In this document: positions 21,190 to 31,536 of the stretch, piece after piece
Numbering within the stretch: the first letter of the stretch is position 1
Layout: each line of letters opens with the position of its first letter
Source of the DNA: Procambarus clarkii
Lineage: Eukaryota > Arthropoda > Malacostraca > Decapoda > Cambaridae
Assembly (NCBI RefSeq): GCF_040958095.1
Contig: NC_091172.1
Coordinates: 5,586,029-5,650,028 of the forward strand
Direction: 5' to 3'
Length of the DNA: 64,000 bases
Position numbers and translations under genes: made by a program
The notes under the pieces: generated by a model
Told to the model about the DNA's origin: nothing
Databases searched by the model: none
The model's input: the letters and a program-made list of their open reading frames with translations, nothing else

Positions 21190-22345
21190 AAAGTTTTTGT
21201 CTAATTACGTCCTCTAATTACTCAACACAAAGCTGCTATTAGGACAATATCCAATTCTGGCCCCAGACATCACTCGGTACCCCCTACTCAAATCTCTGAA
21301 TATGTTAGACATTAAGTCACTGCACATTCTCTCATGTGTACTATACATATACAAAACGCTAAATTGTAATGCCAATCCTGATCTCAAAAGCTTCATAGAA
21401 GGTTGTAACAGAACCCATGAGCACCACACCAGAAATAAATACAGTTTTGATATTCCTAGAGTACGACTTAATCAAACTAGAAATGCTCTACAAATCAAGG
21501 GGCCCAGAATGTGGAATGACCTTCCCAACCATGTTAAAGACTGTACCTCTCTCAACCAGTTTAAGTTAAAAACGAAGCTATACCTAATAAATTCCCTGTA
21601 ACCTACCTTACCTCTCTATTGTCAACCCATGTATGTTTTTTGTTTTTTTTTTGTTTTTCAAATCAACGCTGTTTTAATGTAATTTTCTGTAATAATTTGT
21701 AATTGTATTTGTGCTGTTTTTTCAACAATGTTCCCCCCTCTTTTACCTCTATTTTTATTTGTACTCAACGCATTTTTTTCTTTTTACCCATTAGTTTTAA
21801 GCTTTAGTCAGTAGTGTTTTTTCCTGCCCGAAACGCTTTGCGTAATAGTGGCTTTAGGCATTGTATGTACTAGCTCTTATCTATACTACCAATTTTTGTC
21901 AACTACCATTCAAGCTGTCATTGCAATCAATCTTATATTGTTTCTGCTGTATTGTGCCTACCAATTTGTTGTCAACTACCATTTTAAGCTGTCATTGCAA
22001 TCAATCATAGCTACCTATGTGCTTTAATATACTGTACCTATAATTTTCTCTCATCTTTTTTTTTTTCATTCCATGTAATCTGTTATCATTTTTTTTGTCT
22101 ATAAATTTTGCAAGTATTTACCTCCTTAAAATTTTCTTAGATTAAGGACCTGCCCGAAACGCTGCGCGTGCTAGTGGCTTTACAAGACTGTAATTACCAT
22201 AATTGTATCCTCACATTCCTTATGTACATTCTTGTATATGCATAAATAAATAAATAAATAAATAAAGCCAACAAACTTTGTAAAATCTCTTTATGTATGT
22301 ACCTTTGCCTAAATAAAAATTATTATTATTATTATTATTATTATG
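21190..22345 (+). mobile_element. LINE-6 copy b inserted in copy a, opposite strand
   Basis: The + strand carries a 5'-truncated LINE-6: C-terminal frame 21302-21601 (KGPRMWNDLPNHVKDCTSLN, then KLYLINSL and stop) followed by its 3' UTR and type A tail. The tail is interrupted after CTCTTATCTAT (about 21892) and resumes at about 22258 with AAAGCCAACAAACTTTGTAA, ending in (ATT)n at 22318-22344. It splits the antisense NIDKTF codons of copy a. Confidence 0.8.
21893..22258 (+). mobile_element. LINE type B tail inserted in a type A tail
   Basis: About 365 bp ending with ATTAAGGACCTGCCCGAAACG, stem ACGC-TGC-GCGT, CTAGTGGCTTTACAAG and (TAAA)n. It contains a diverged internal duplication of CAACTACCATT[C/T]AAGCTGTC. 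The host tail is intact at 38233-38342, which shows where this segment was added. Confidence 0.7.
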
Positions 22346-22802
22346 TTAAGGGTGAGTTTGTTGGCAGTTAGCCAAAGATGGACTTTATTTAGCTCAGTAT
22401 TTACTGTGGCATTTAGGGCAAGGGGGTCAGGACTGGAGTAAATGAAGGTTGTGTCGTCAGCAAATAGAATTGGTTTGAGGTGTTGGGAGGCATTTGGAAG
22501 GTCATTAATGTAGATGAGAAAGAGGAGAGGGCCAAGTATGCTGCCCTGAGGAACACCAATGTTGATGGGTAGGGTGGGAGAAATTGTATTATTCACAGAA
22601 ACATATTGGAGCCTGTCAGTAAGGTAGGATTCGAGGTATTGTAGGGAGTGTCCTCTGACTCCATAATGATGTAATTTAAGAAGAAGGTTTTGGTGGTTGA
22701 CAGTATCAAAAGCTTTACGCAGGTCCACAAATAACCCAACAGGGAACTCCTTTTTATCAAGAGCTGTATGAATCGAGTTAAGCATACTAATAAGTGCATC
22801 TT
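22346..22802 (-). pseudogene. LINE-6 copy a: central RT domain
   Basis: The minus-strand frame contains GLFVDLRKAFDTVNHQN (palm A), GVPQGSILGPLLFLIYINDL and [11 protein letters not shown] (catalytic Asp-Asp). It ends at ANKLTLNI where copy b is inserted. 5'-truncated at 22802. Confidence 0.88.
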
Positions 22803-23090
22803 AAGGGTGCTTAAAGAATGCAAAAAGGAGCTTTCCGAGCCACTGTCTACCATATTTAATAAATCAATAGAGTTAGGCAGAGTGCCAGAGTTATAGAAAG
22901 TTGCTAATGTGATACCAATTTTTAAGAAAGTAATCATTTGCGTCAAACTATCGACCAATTAGCCTAACGTCTATTGTGGGAAAGTTACTTGAATCGATAA
23001 TTGCAAATAAAATTCGTCTTCATCTTGAAAAACACAAATTAATAAATGAGTCGCAACATGGTTTTACAAATGGCCGTTCATGTTTAACAA
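22803..23090 (+). pseudogene. LINE-3 RT segment between insertions
   Basis: Continues LINE-3 after the LINE-6 stack: VLKECKKELSEPLSTIFNKS, then a frame-shifted finger region with stops, up to the codons for CLT. Cut at 23090 by a solo LTR and resumes in frame at 24415. Confidence 0.75.
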
Positions 23091-24410
23091 TGTAACGGGG
23101 GGTGGGGGAAATAGCTCTATCTTGTCCATTATTCCACCCCCCAGTTAACTAACGAAGCCGGGGAAAACAGCTCTCTCTAGTCCGTTATCCCGTCCCCAGT
23201 TAGCTAACTATTCTAGAGCACCTCCAGAGTTCCTAAGGCAACCTCTCTCGTTCAACACCTTGTAACCTAGGTATTTGACTACCTAGGTGCTAAGACTACA
23301 AGGCGCCGTCACTTGATCAGCTACCCGAAACTCTAGAGAGAACTCTAGAATACAGAATCATTGCCACAAACGTATAAGAGAAAACGAAAGGAAAGAAATG
23401 AATAGTGAAGTAATTAGTGAGGGTTTGGGGTGAGAGGCAGAGAGGTGGGAGGAGCGAGGAGGGTCATTAGTTGAAAGTGAGAGTTCAGAGAGGGGTGGAG
23501 GGAGAGGTATCGATAGGTAGAAGTAGAAGAGTAGAAAGTAGACGTAGAAGAGTAGATAGTAGAAGACGAAATGCTGCCACCATCCATTCTAGACCATTAC
23601 ATACAAGACAAGGAATGGAACTTGCCTGTATCACAAAATTCTCAAAAGATGTTATCATGAGTTCATTATTAGTAGTTCCCATCTTTATCATGTACTCATT
23701 CTAAACCATGAAACCAGTAACCACAGAAGCTTTCTCACCTCAACTCAAATCTCTAGGGAACAAAATAAAGTCCATTTAAATGATAAATTCAACAATTATA
23801 TTTCACATTAAGTATCATAATTTAGCAATCCAATTAAAATGTTCCAGTTTAATATGCAAAGTGAGTCATCATCCAAGAATTCGAGAACCCTACAACTTGA
23901 CTGCCCCTGATCGTCACACAACACTTGTAAAACACGACAAGTCACCTTACTGTTCACTCACCAAGTGTCTCTGCCTATAGCTGGATAGAGGGGGGGGGGG
24001 GGGGTCTGTAGTTGACAGAGACTCCCGCCCTGCCGGCCGACAGCCTTCCTGCTAGGCCGTCTCTTCTGCAATCCTGACTGCCGTTCTGTCTGTTAATGCT
24101 CTCTGCTGGATAGCTCTCCGAGTTTATATTGGGGAACCTAGTAGCTAACTCCGCCCACAAGTAGATAGCCTCCGGCACTACCAAGCCACTCCTTAAACGT
24201 CGGCATGTTTGAAGGCTACCCGGCTCCAATTATACGCTTAGCGGAAGCAAGGTGAAATTATCATGATCTGACCTCAGGTCACTTGGGGTCATTAACGGTT
24301 AGAGGTGTGAGATCTCAGGCAGACAACTGGCGCCTCTCAGATCCTTGTCTGTGACTCATGTACTATATATATTTTAAATAAACTAACCCAAACACTTTTA
24401 CAGTGTTACA
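23091..24410. mobile_element. solo LTR, 1320 bp
   Basis: Begins TGTAAC and ends GTTACA (perfect inverted termini) and is flanked by a 4-bp ACAA duplication (23087-23090 and 24411-24414). Removing it and one ACAA restores the LINE-3 frame (Cys-Leu-Thr-Asn-Leu-Leu). No ORF. Contains a G run at 23990-24004 and an ATAAA-rich end. It is unrelated in sequence to the LTRs at 11326/17500. Orientation not certain. Confidence 0.85.
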
Positions 24411-24414
24411 ACAA

Positions 24415-24659
24415 ATTTGCTGTCTTCTTATTCTAGCATAGTTGAGGCAGTTGATAGTGGTAAGGATTGTGATGTTGTGTACCTTGACTTTAGCAAAGCT
24501 TTTGATACAGTGCCACATGAAAAACTGATTAAAAAAATAGAGGCTCATGGGAGGTGCTATATTAAATGATTTAGATTCAGGTTTGAGTAGCAACATTTGC
24601 AAATTTGCCGATGATACAAAAATCGGTAGGGAAATTAACACGGAAGAAGACTCACTATC
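24415..24659 (+). pseudogene. LINE-3 RT palm segment
   Basis: VVYLDFSKAFDTVPHEKL (palm A) followed by an internal deletion that removes the VPQGS block, then NICKFADDTKIGREIN (catalytic FADD). Cut at 24672 by the ORF1-only retroelement. Confidence 0.85.
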
Positions 24660-24672
24660 ACTTCAAGTTGAT

Positions 24673-26774
24673 CGGTTGCCTGCCTGGCTGCGTGCTGACG
24701 TGGCCGTTTTGCCATGGGGGGCCTGGCTATTCCTCCTGTGTTGAGGGTAAATTCCGTGGGACTGGAATTCACGTGTAAGGCTGGTTATGCGGCCGTTGAG
24801 TTAGTTATGTGTGACATGCTTCGTGTCCCGGTGGACGCTGTGTATGGCGTTGAGCTTGTTACGGCCCACCGGGTGATTGTCAAGTTCGTGGGGGAGGAGG
24901 AGTATCGGGACTTCCTCCGGCGGAACGAGGGGCGTTCATTGCAGTTGCCGGATGGCGCCGGCTCCGTTACGATCTCGGACCGAAGTGGTGCCCTGACATA
25001 TGTCAGTGTGCATGGTGCGCCCCTGGAGTTCCCTGAAAACCTTCTCCGGCGCTTCTTCGGGAGGTATGGTGCTGTCATCAGTGTGCGGGTGAACAAGCTG
25101 TCCTCGGGGAAGTATGCTGGGAAGCAGACGAATGTCCGTACATTAGGTATGCGCCTGCGGTCGGATATCCCATCTTCTGTCCGGCTGCTGGGCTACTACG
25201 TTCGGGTGTACTATGCCCGGCAGCCCCGTACTTGTTTCCAGTGTGGCCAGTTGGGGCATCAGGCTGCCGGGTGCTCTGAGACACCTGCTGCACCCGTTAA
25301 CTTATTCCGGGAGGAGGATTTCCCGCCGCTCCCTCAGGGCGTGGATTCCGGAGATGAAGTGGAGCAGGTCCCAGTCGCTGCTGATGCGGCCCCTCCTGCG
25401 TCACCCGACATGCCCCCGGTGCTTGTTGCCCCTCAGCCGTGTGCGTCTGCGTCTTCCTCGACTCCTGCTGCTGCGCCTGGTCCTGCGCCCTCGCCAGGTG
25501 TTCCGGCTGTGCTGGGTGTTGGGGGTGCTGCGGAGCATCCTGTTGTGTGCGGCCCGGTTCCCCATGTGGTTGAGGCTGCTGAAGTACTGCGACGGGCGTT
25601 GGTTCGCCCGGTTCGTGAGGGCCGTGGTTCTGGGTCCGCCTCCGGCTGTGAGGATGTGCGGCCAGTGCCCAAGCGTTCTAGGCGCTCTTCTACTGCTTGG
25701 GCTGATATGGAGGACTACGACGCGGGTGGAGCTTCGGGAGATGGTGTGGCGGTTCCGGGTGCCTCGTGCTCTACGACGCTGGTGGTGGCTGATGTCCATG
25801 TGTCGGCTGTTGACGATGATTGTGCGTCTAATTTACCTCCTGTTCTTTCTCCTGCAGAAGGTTCTCCGCAGTGGGAGGTGGTTGCTCCTACGGGCGTGGA
25901 TGGTGTGGATCCTGGTGCGAGCCGAGGCATCAAGCTGGTGCTGAAAAAGGATGCCAAGCGTGGGGGGTCCCGGCAGGTACAACGTTCAGTGGTTGCCGAG
26001 GGGCCCTGTGAGGCAGCTGAGGAGGCTCCCAGTGTGCTGCCCATTGCCCGGCCTCTTGGGAAGGAGCCTCTCCCTCTCATCTTGGCCTCCGGAGTGGCGA
26101 TGGATGCTGACCATCCGTTGCATTTTGAAATTGTTGACCGTGTGCGTCCTGCTCCGTGGTGCCCTTCTACCATCTGGATTCGTCGGGCTAAGTGTTTTAT
26201 TGTGGGTGTGCCAGAGTTAATGCCCGATCCTCGTACGCTCAATAGTGACCATGTTTCGGAGGACATTATGTTACTTTGGGAAGCGTACTGTATTCGCTTC
26301 CCGGCGGAAGAGTGGCCGGACAAGTATGAGATCTTTTCGTAGTCTGTGTGCTTGCTGTATGTTTTATTTTTCTTTTGTTTTCTTGTGTTTTTGATGTTGG
26401 CCCTTCAGGCCGGTGTTTAGTGACGTGTTTTTGCCTGCTTTTTTCTTGTAATTGGCCTCGCCTTTTGTTACGGGGCGTTAATGTATTGATTTTCTGTTGC
26501 TTTACCTGTTGCCTCTTGTTGTATGTTTTGTTTTTTGGAGGTGTTGTTTTGTACTGTGATTGCTGGATTGCCATTGTATTCTGTTTTATGTTTTGATGTA
26601 TGCTGTATTTTTCATGTTTATCTTGTGTATGTGTTTTGTTGTGCTATGCTGTTTTGTTGTGCTCGGCTGTCGGCCCTTCTGGCCGGTGGTCTATTGTTTT
26701 CCTTTATGTATTCTGTATTTTTATTGTATTTAATTTGCATGCTCTGCATGTAAAAATAAAAATAAAAAAGAAAA
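24673..26774 (+). mobile_element. ORF1-only non-LTR retroelement (HAL1-like)
   Basis: A 2.1-kb insertion bounded by a 13-bp duplication ACTTCAAGTTGAT (24660-24672, 26775-26787). It ends in an A-rich (AAAAAT)n-type tail, as expected of target-primed reverse transcription. It has a 41-bp leader, one intact 542-codon ORF, and a T/G-rich 3' UTR of about 430 bp. There is no endonuclease or RT. The high GC content of the ORF contrasts with its AT-rich host LINE. Confidence 0.85.
24714..26342 (+). CDS. gag-like ORF1 protein with RRM-like region and CCHC knuckle
   Basis: An uninterrupted 542-codon ORF, ATG 41 bp after the element start. N-terminal about 170 residues resemble the RNA-binding part of LINE ORF1/ZCCHC3-like proteins (HGAPLEFPENLLRRFFGRYG, then LLGYYVRVYYARQP). 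A zinc knuckle CFQCGQLGHQAAGC (C-x2-C-x4-H-x4-C) lies at about residues 172-185, followed by LFREEDFPPLPQG. The middle is long, Ala/Pro/Ser/Val-rich and probably disordered. The C-terminal about 70 residues are folded-looking (IWIRRAKCFIVGVPELMPDP). Expected role: RNA binding and packaging of the element's transcript, relying on another LINE's RT. A retrocopy of a domesticated gag gene is the alternative. Intactness implies recent insertion or constraint. Confidence 0.85.
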   Translation: MGGLAIPPVLRVNSVGLEFTCKAGYAAVELVMCDMLRVPVDAVYGVELVTAHRVIVKFVGEEEYRDFLRRNEGRSLQLPDGAGSVTISDRSGALTYVSVHGAPLEFPENLLRRFFGRYGAVISVRVNKLSSGKYAGKQTNVRTLGMRLRSDIPSSVRLLGYYVRVYYARQPRTCFQCGQLGHQAAGCSETPAAPVNLFREEDFPPLPQGVDSGDEVEQVPVAADAAPPASPDMPPVLVAPQPCASASSSTPAAAPGPAPSPGVPAVLGVGGAAEHPVVCGPVPHVVEAAEVLRRALVRPVREGRGSGSASGCEDVRPVPKRSRRSSTAWADMEDYDAGGASGDGVAVPGASCSTTLVVADVHVSAVDDDCASNLPPVLSPAEGSPQWEVVAPTGVDGVDPGASRGIKLVLKKDAKRGGSRQVQRSVVAEGPCEAAEEAPSVLPIARPLGKEPLPLILASGVAMDADHPLHFEIVDRVRPAPWCPSTIWIRRAKCFIVGVPELMPDPRTLNSDHVSEDIMLLWEAYCIRFPAEEWPDKYEIFS

Positions 26775-26787
26775 ACTTCAAGTTGAT

Positions 26788-27376
26788 CTAAATAGGGTTT
26801 TGAAATGGTCAAAGGATTGGCAGATGCAGTTTAATGCTGATAAATGTTACGTTTTGAGGCTAGGTAATGATGATAGAGTTACAAGATACGAGCTAGATGG
26901 TGTTGAGATTGCGAAGTCGGATTGCGAAAGGGATCTGAGAGTTATGATAAGAATTTAAAACAAAAGGATCAATGCATGAATGTTCGTAATAAGGCAAATA
27001 GGACACTGGGATTTATTAATCGAAGCGTTAGTAACAAGACACCTGGTGTGGTTCTTCAGCTATATCTTGCTCTGGTTAGGCCCCATTTAGATTATGCAGT
27101 TCAGTTTTGGTCGCCGTATTATAGAATGGATATAAATTCACTTGAACGTGTCCAGCGTCCAGCGTAGGATGACTAAGTTAATTCCCCAAATTAGAAATCT
27201 TTCATATGAAGAAAGATGAACAAAGCTTAAATTTCATTCACTGGAAAGGTGAAGAGTTAGGAGTAAAATGATAACAGGTCATTGTAAGAAGGCAGGGAAC
27301 TATGGAGATGAGATAATTAATTATATGTTAGATTAAGGACCTGTCCGAAACGCTATGCGTGTTAGTGGCTATGCAA
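26788..27376 (+). pseudogene. LINE-3 C-terminal RT/thumb and type B tail
   Basis: Frame-broken continuation: VLKWSKDWQMQFNADKCYVL, GFINRSVSNKTPGVVLQLYL, LVRPHLDYAVQFWSPYYRMD, then a decayed C-terminus. About 27330-27376 is a type B tail (TTAGATTAAGGACCTGTCCG, stem ACGC-TAT-GCGT). It abuts the poly-A of an antisense I-clade LINE. Confidence 0.82.
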
Positions 27377-28082
27377 GTTTTTTTTTTTAGTTTAGTTCAT
27401 TTATTATGCGCCCCATACCCATCTTGTGGGAGGTAGTGGAAAGGGTTACAGAAGCACATAATGGGCTCAGGGACTGAACCCCACAATTCATTTAGCTAAC
27501 CAAGTTACAATCTTGATGAGCTAGTTACAAAATTCAGTATAAGTCGTCACTTCATAAATGAGTTCGAGATCGACCACAAGTACAGTTTTTAAATTAAGCA
27601 ACTGACATATGTGGAGAGCTAGTGTCACAATTGATATGTTTGTCCTGCACACCGCCCCCCCCCATCCAGTGGGCAGCGGTGGATAGGTTACAATCACTTA
27701 GTTACTACCTACAGTTAGCAAACTGGGGATATTTAGCTAAAATTTCTGGTAGCAGATCATTTTGAATGAAATATTGACACTTCGCTGGAACATTGGTTAT
27801 AGAATTGTCTCTAAATTCACGTATCTTTTCGCACTCCATCACATAGTGACGGAGGGTGTGCGAACAATTTTGTTGACACAGTTTACATTTGGTCAGGTCT
27901 ACATCAGCAGATAATGAGAATTCCCAGAGATACTTGTAACCGAGTCTAAGCCGAGCAGTAGTAACATCTAGAAGTCTGCTGATTTTATTGGATGATCCAT
28001 AGATGTGTGGCTCCTCTTGCATGATAGTATGATGATAGATGGAATTACTGGTGTCGATTTCACTTTGCCTCAGATCTACAAG
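27377..28082 (-). pseudogene. I-clade LINE copy a: C-terminal domain and 3' UTR
   Basis: Minus-strand frame 27705-28088 (ETLVDLRQSE-like start, HIYGSSNKISRLLDVTTARL, RLGYKYLWEFSLSAD) followed by the zinc-binding CKLCQQNCSHTLRHYVMEC typical of the C-terminus of LINEs with RNase H. The 3' UTR and poly-A run to 27377. The RNase H part of the same copy is at 35575-36205. LINE-2b sits between them, with TACAAG duplicated at 28077-28082 and 35569-35574. Confidence 0.85.
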
Positions 28083-28433
28083 AGTCAAATAGAGAGAAAG
28101 TTCTAGGGGCCGATATCACACCGAACCTGTCTCCAGAGGCCCACATCAAAAGAATATCATCAGCGGCATATGCTAGACTGGCCAACATAAGAACTGCCTT
28201 TAGAAACTTGTGTAAGGAATCGTTCAGGACCCTGTATACCACTTATGTATAACCAATCCTGGAGTATGCAGCTCCAGCCTGGAGTCCATACCTAGTTAAA
28301 CACAAGAGAAAGTTAGAGAAGATCCAGCGGTATGCCACCAGGGTCGTCCCTGAACTGAGAGGAATGAGCTACGAGGAAAGGCTAAAGGAGTTGAACCTTA
28401 CATCCCTGGAAAACAGAAGAGTAAGAGGAGACA
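28083..28433 (+). pseudogene. LINE-2 copy b, left part (RT thumb)
   Basis: 5'-truncated CR1-type [22 protein letters not shown]-like block, SFRTLYTTYV then a stop, [40 protein letters not shown]. Cut at 28433 by the RTE LINE and continues at 35239. Confidence 0.85.
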
Positions 28434-28676
28434 AGGTTCCAAGGGGTTGTCATAGCCAAGGGGTGGTAATGGGGGACGAGCTCCCATGACCTATAAAATG
28501 CTCCTATACGGCATGCGTCTCCAATAGCCTCTGACAACCAAGTCCAACTCCTGGCCTGCACGGGTGGCTTAGTCTTTAAGTCCGGCGGAACTGCTTTTAC
28601 CGATAGGAGAAGGGGCGAGGGCGTGCCTCTGGCGCCTTAAAACCAGCTGCTCCGGGTAGATGGGACTCTTTTTTTT
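28434..28676 (+). other. RTE LINE 5' UTR, first part
   Basis: GC-rich noncoding sequence beginning right after the target duplication. Interrupted at a T-run by the I-clade LINE and resumes at about 30000. Confidence 0.65.
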
Positions 28677-29999
28677 TTATTATTATTATTATTAACACAT
28701 TAGGTACATCTGCATTAGTGCAGCTACCCTAGACTATATGAAGTGGAGTACAGTGTGTCAAAAAAGCTAACTAGGTGATGCTAAAAAATCCCCATCACAC
28801 AGGATGGTTAGTCATACAGAGGCATGTGATAAGCGGTCTGCACTGGCAGACTCCGGATGCATTTTGAGGATATCAACAACACAAGATTGAATAAGGTAGC
28901 AGTGGTAATACAAGTCCCCATCTCGCAGGATGGTTAGTCAGAGCCGTGTGTTTAATAGCCTGCACTGGCAAATTTTAGGTATACTGTGAGGATATCTTCA
29001 AGAATACGAGAGTGAATAAAGTAATTGCAAAGCTCCAGGTACCTCATGCCAACTGGTCTGAAAAGTCTAATAACTGGGCATTCAGTGATGTAGTGCGAGA
29101 GATCATGCCGTAGTTCCTGCTCACAGAGTTTGCAACTGGAGTGCTCAGGATTGGGAGACCCGTCACCTGCAGCCACCTGCCACAGGTAACGGTAACCCAA
29201 CCTGATCCTTGCAACCACTGTGTCGCACAGTCTAGTGGACGTTTTGTGCTGTCCATAGATGTAGGTTTCAGATCTGAACAAATCATAGCTTTTTATACTA
29301 GTACTTTCAGGTCGTTGGGAGTCAGTAAGTTCTTTCCTATCAGATCTGAATGTTTGGACCAATACAGTTTTGACAGCAGAGATGGGGATACCTAGATCTA
29401 ATTCAACTTCAGACTTGTTAAACGCTAATTTGGCTGCAATGTCTGTCTCATTATGATGGGTTATATTTATGTGTGAAGGTATCCATACAAAGGAGATTCG
29501 AGACCCTTTACTCTGTGCATCAATTAGGTCATTTATAATTGGGAGTATGAGGTTCTTGCTGTCGATCTTCCAAGAGAAGTTTTCGATTGCTTGAAGAGCA
29601 GACTTTGAATCGCAGAATATTATTCCTCCTCCAATGTTTTTAATGTACTGGTTGCTAAGTGTAATGCTGCTAGTTCTGCTTGTGTGGAGATCAGCCAGTT
29701 GTTTAACCTGACACTGACAGTCTTTGTGCAAATATTATTTCTATAAAACCTACATGCCGCTGCAGTCCGTCCAGTAGAGGATTGGACTGAGCCGTCGGTG
29801 TAGACACAGTGCTCGTGAGATCTTAAACTCTCAATGGAGGAGGCAATTGTTTCAAGCGTGACAGCTTTGAGAAGAACAAGATTCTCATTATCTTTCTTAG
29901 TGACAGGTGTGTGTGACTCGATAGCCTGGGAAGGCAGCCCATCTAGTGGAAGGAAAACCCTGATTTTAAACCTCCGCTGCCTTGCGGCCATCCCCTTTT
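28677..29999 (-). pseudogene. I-clade LINE copy b: RNase H and C-terminal domain
   Basis: Minus strand. RNase H with HCVYTDGSVQSSTGRTAAA (first Asp), STQAELAALHLA (Glu), IIFCDSKSALQAIE (Asp) and WIPSHINITHHNETDIAAKL (His/Asp), split between frames 29620-29991 and 28952-29731. Then RIRLGYRYLWQV and the zinc-binding CKLCEQELRHDLSHYITEC. 5'-truncated. The 3' end at 28678 has a (TAA)n tail (ATT repeat on +). Flanked by T-runs inside the RTE 5' UTR. Distinct subfamily from copies a and c. Confidence 0.87.
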
Positions 30000-30454
30000 T
30001 TGGGAAAGGCTTCAGGAGTCAACCTCGAGGAAAAATCCGGAGTTGGAGCCCCTAAGGCAGTTCGTTGTTGACGTTGACCTCGTTCTGGCAGCTCCTGCGA
30101 CGTTGCTGGAACCATGTGTATTGGCATTTACCTTTCTATTGGATAATTTCAGCAACGTGGAGAGGGGGACCTGCTGCATGGGTAACAGCTTCTTCTCCAT
30201 ATCTACCTACCCAGGCTTTGCGTCCTGGATAGGGCACTCCAGCTTCGCCTCACAGCGTCGAACCAACACGGGAAGCGACAGTCTACCGGTTTTAAGTTTT
30301 CTGCTCGATTGGCGAAGAGTGTGACGCCAGGGGTTGCTTCCGACGGTGGGAGGGGTCATCGCGCCCCACTGGGCAGCTACCGCCCGCCTCAAGCTGGGCA
30401 AACCCCAGCCAATAAAGTGTTGCCTCGCCACGGTCCGTTAACCTCACTGGGTGC
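30000..30454 (+). other. RTE LINE 5' UTR, second part
   Basis: GC-rich leader between the nested I-clade LINE and the endonuclease ORF. No convincing separate ORF1. Confidence 0.6.
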
Positions 30455-31399
30455 GTGGGGTTTAGTGTGAAAACCGACAAGCGGCCCGACAACTTTGCAC
30501 CAAGCAATACCAAGCCAAAGAAGAAAATATCAACTGCCCTAAAGCTGGGCACATGGAATGTCAGGACACTGGCACCAGATTTCTCTGACGACCTGCAAGA
30601 AATCAATGACGCCCGAAAAACAGCAATTATCGATAGGGAGCTGAGCAAGCTGCAGATGGATATTGTTGCTCTCCAAGAGACCAGGCTCCCAGGATCAGGA
30701 TCTGTGAGGGAGAGGACCTTCTCTTTCTTCTGGCAAGGAAAACCACCTGATGAGACCAGAGAACATGGTGTGGGATTTGCCGTCAGGAATGCACTGTTGG
30801 GACACATTATGCCACCGACGGGGGAACCGAACGAATTCTGTCTTTGCAACTGTACTCCCAAACAGGACCAGTCAGTGTAATTAGTGCATGTGCACCAACC
30901 CTGACTTCTCCAGCAGAGACAAAGGAAAAATTCTACGATGACCTCAACAGAGTCATAGCGAGAATCCCTGTAAAGGAGCCACTGTTCATCCTCGGCGACT
31001 TCAACGCCAGAGTGGGTGCCGAGCACAACATTTGGCCCACTTGTCTGGATCAATTCGGCATAGGGAGGATGAATGAGAACGGGCAACGTCTGCTAGAACT
31101 CTGCTGCCTTCATGGTCTCTGTGTCACCAACACGTTCTTCGGCACAAAACCTCAACACCGAGTATCTTGGAGACACCCCAGATCCAAGCACTGGCACCAG
31201 CTTGACCTGACTCTTACCAGCGTGCAAGTCAACCCAGCGTCAAGATTACGCGTAGCTACCAGAGTGCTGTCTGTGACACCGACCACTCCCTGGTATGTAG
31301 CAGGGTCAAGATGCAACCAAAGAAGATTCCTCACTCGAAAAAGGTGAGCAGACCTCGCATCGACACCACCAAGACCCGCAACCAGGACAAGGTGGAAGA
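30455..31399 (+). pseudogene. RTE LINE apurinic-like endonuclease
   Basis: First frame 30455-30880: LKLGTWNVRTLAPDFSDDLQ (Asn), DIVALQETRLPGSGS (Glu), GVGFAVRNALLGH. Second frame 30844-31347: ISACAPTLTSPAETKEKFYD and LFILGDFNARVGAE (Asp/Asn). A third frame near 31270-31399 (RPRIDTTKTRNQDKVED) leads towards RT. Two frame changes inactivate it. The nicking domain of target-primed reverse transcription. Confidence 0.87.
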
Positions 31400-31536
31400 T
31401 GCTCGAAACGCATTGCGTAATAGTGGCTTTAGGCATTGTATGTACTAGCTCTATCTATATATCAATCCATTAATGTAACATCACTTGTATGTATGTACCT
31501 TACCTGAATAAACATATTTATTTATTATTTTATTTA
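31400..31536 (+). mobile_element. short LINE type A tail inserted in RTE ORF
   Basis: About 137 bp, GCTCGAAACGCATTGCGTAA through TACCTGAATAAACATATTTA. The RTE codons on either side (KVED | FARVLEE) are continuous without it, so it interrupted a coding frame. Stem ACGC-ATT-GCGT present. Confidence 0.82.

Noticed and set aside
25213-26323. Overlapping ORFs in other frames of the ORF1-only element
   Set aside because: GC-rich shadows of the 542-codon ORF; no motifs.
30292-31086. 264-codon minus-strand ORF
   Set aside because: Antisense of the RTE endonuclease region; no domain.
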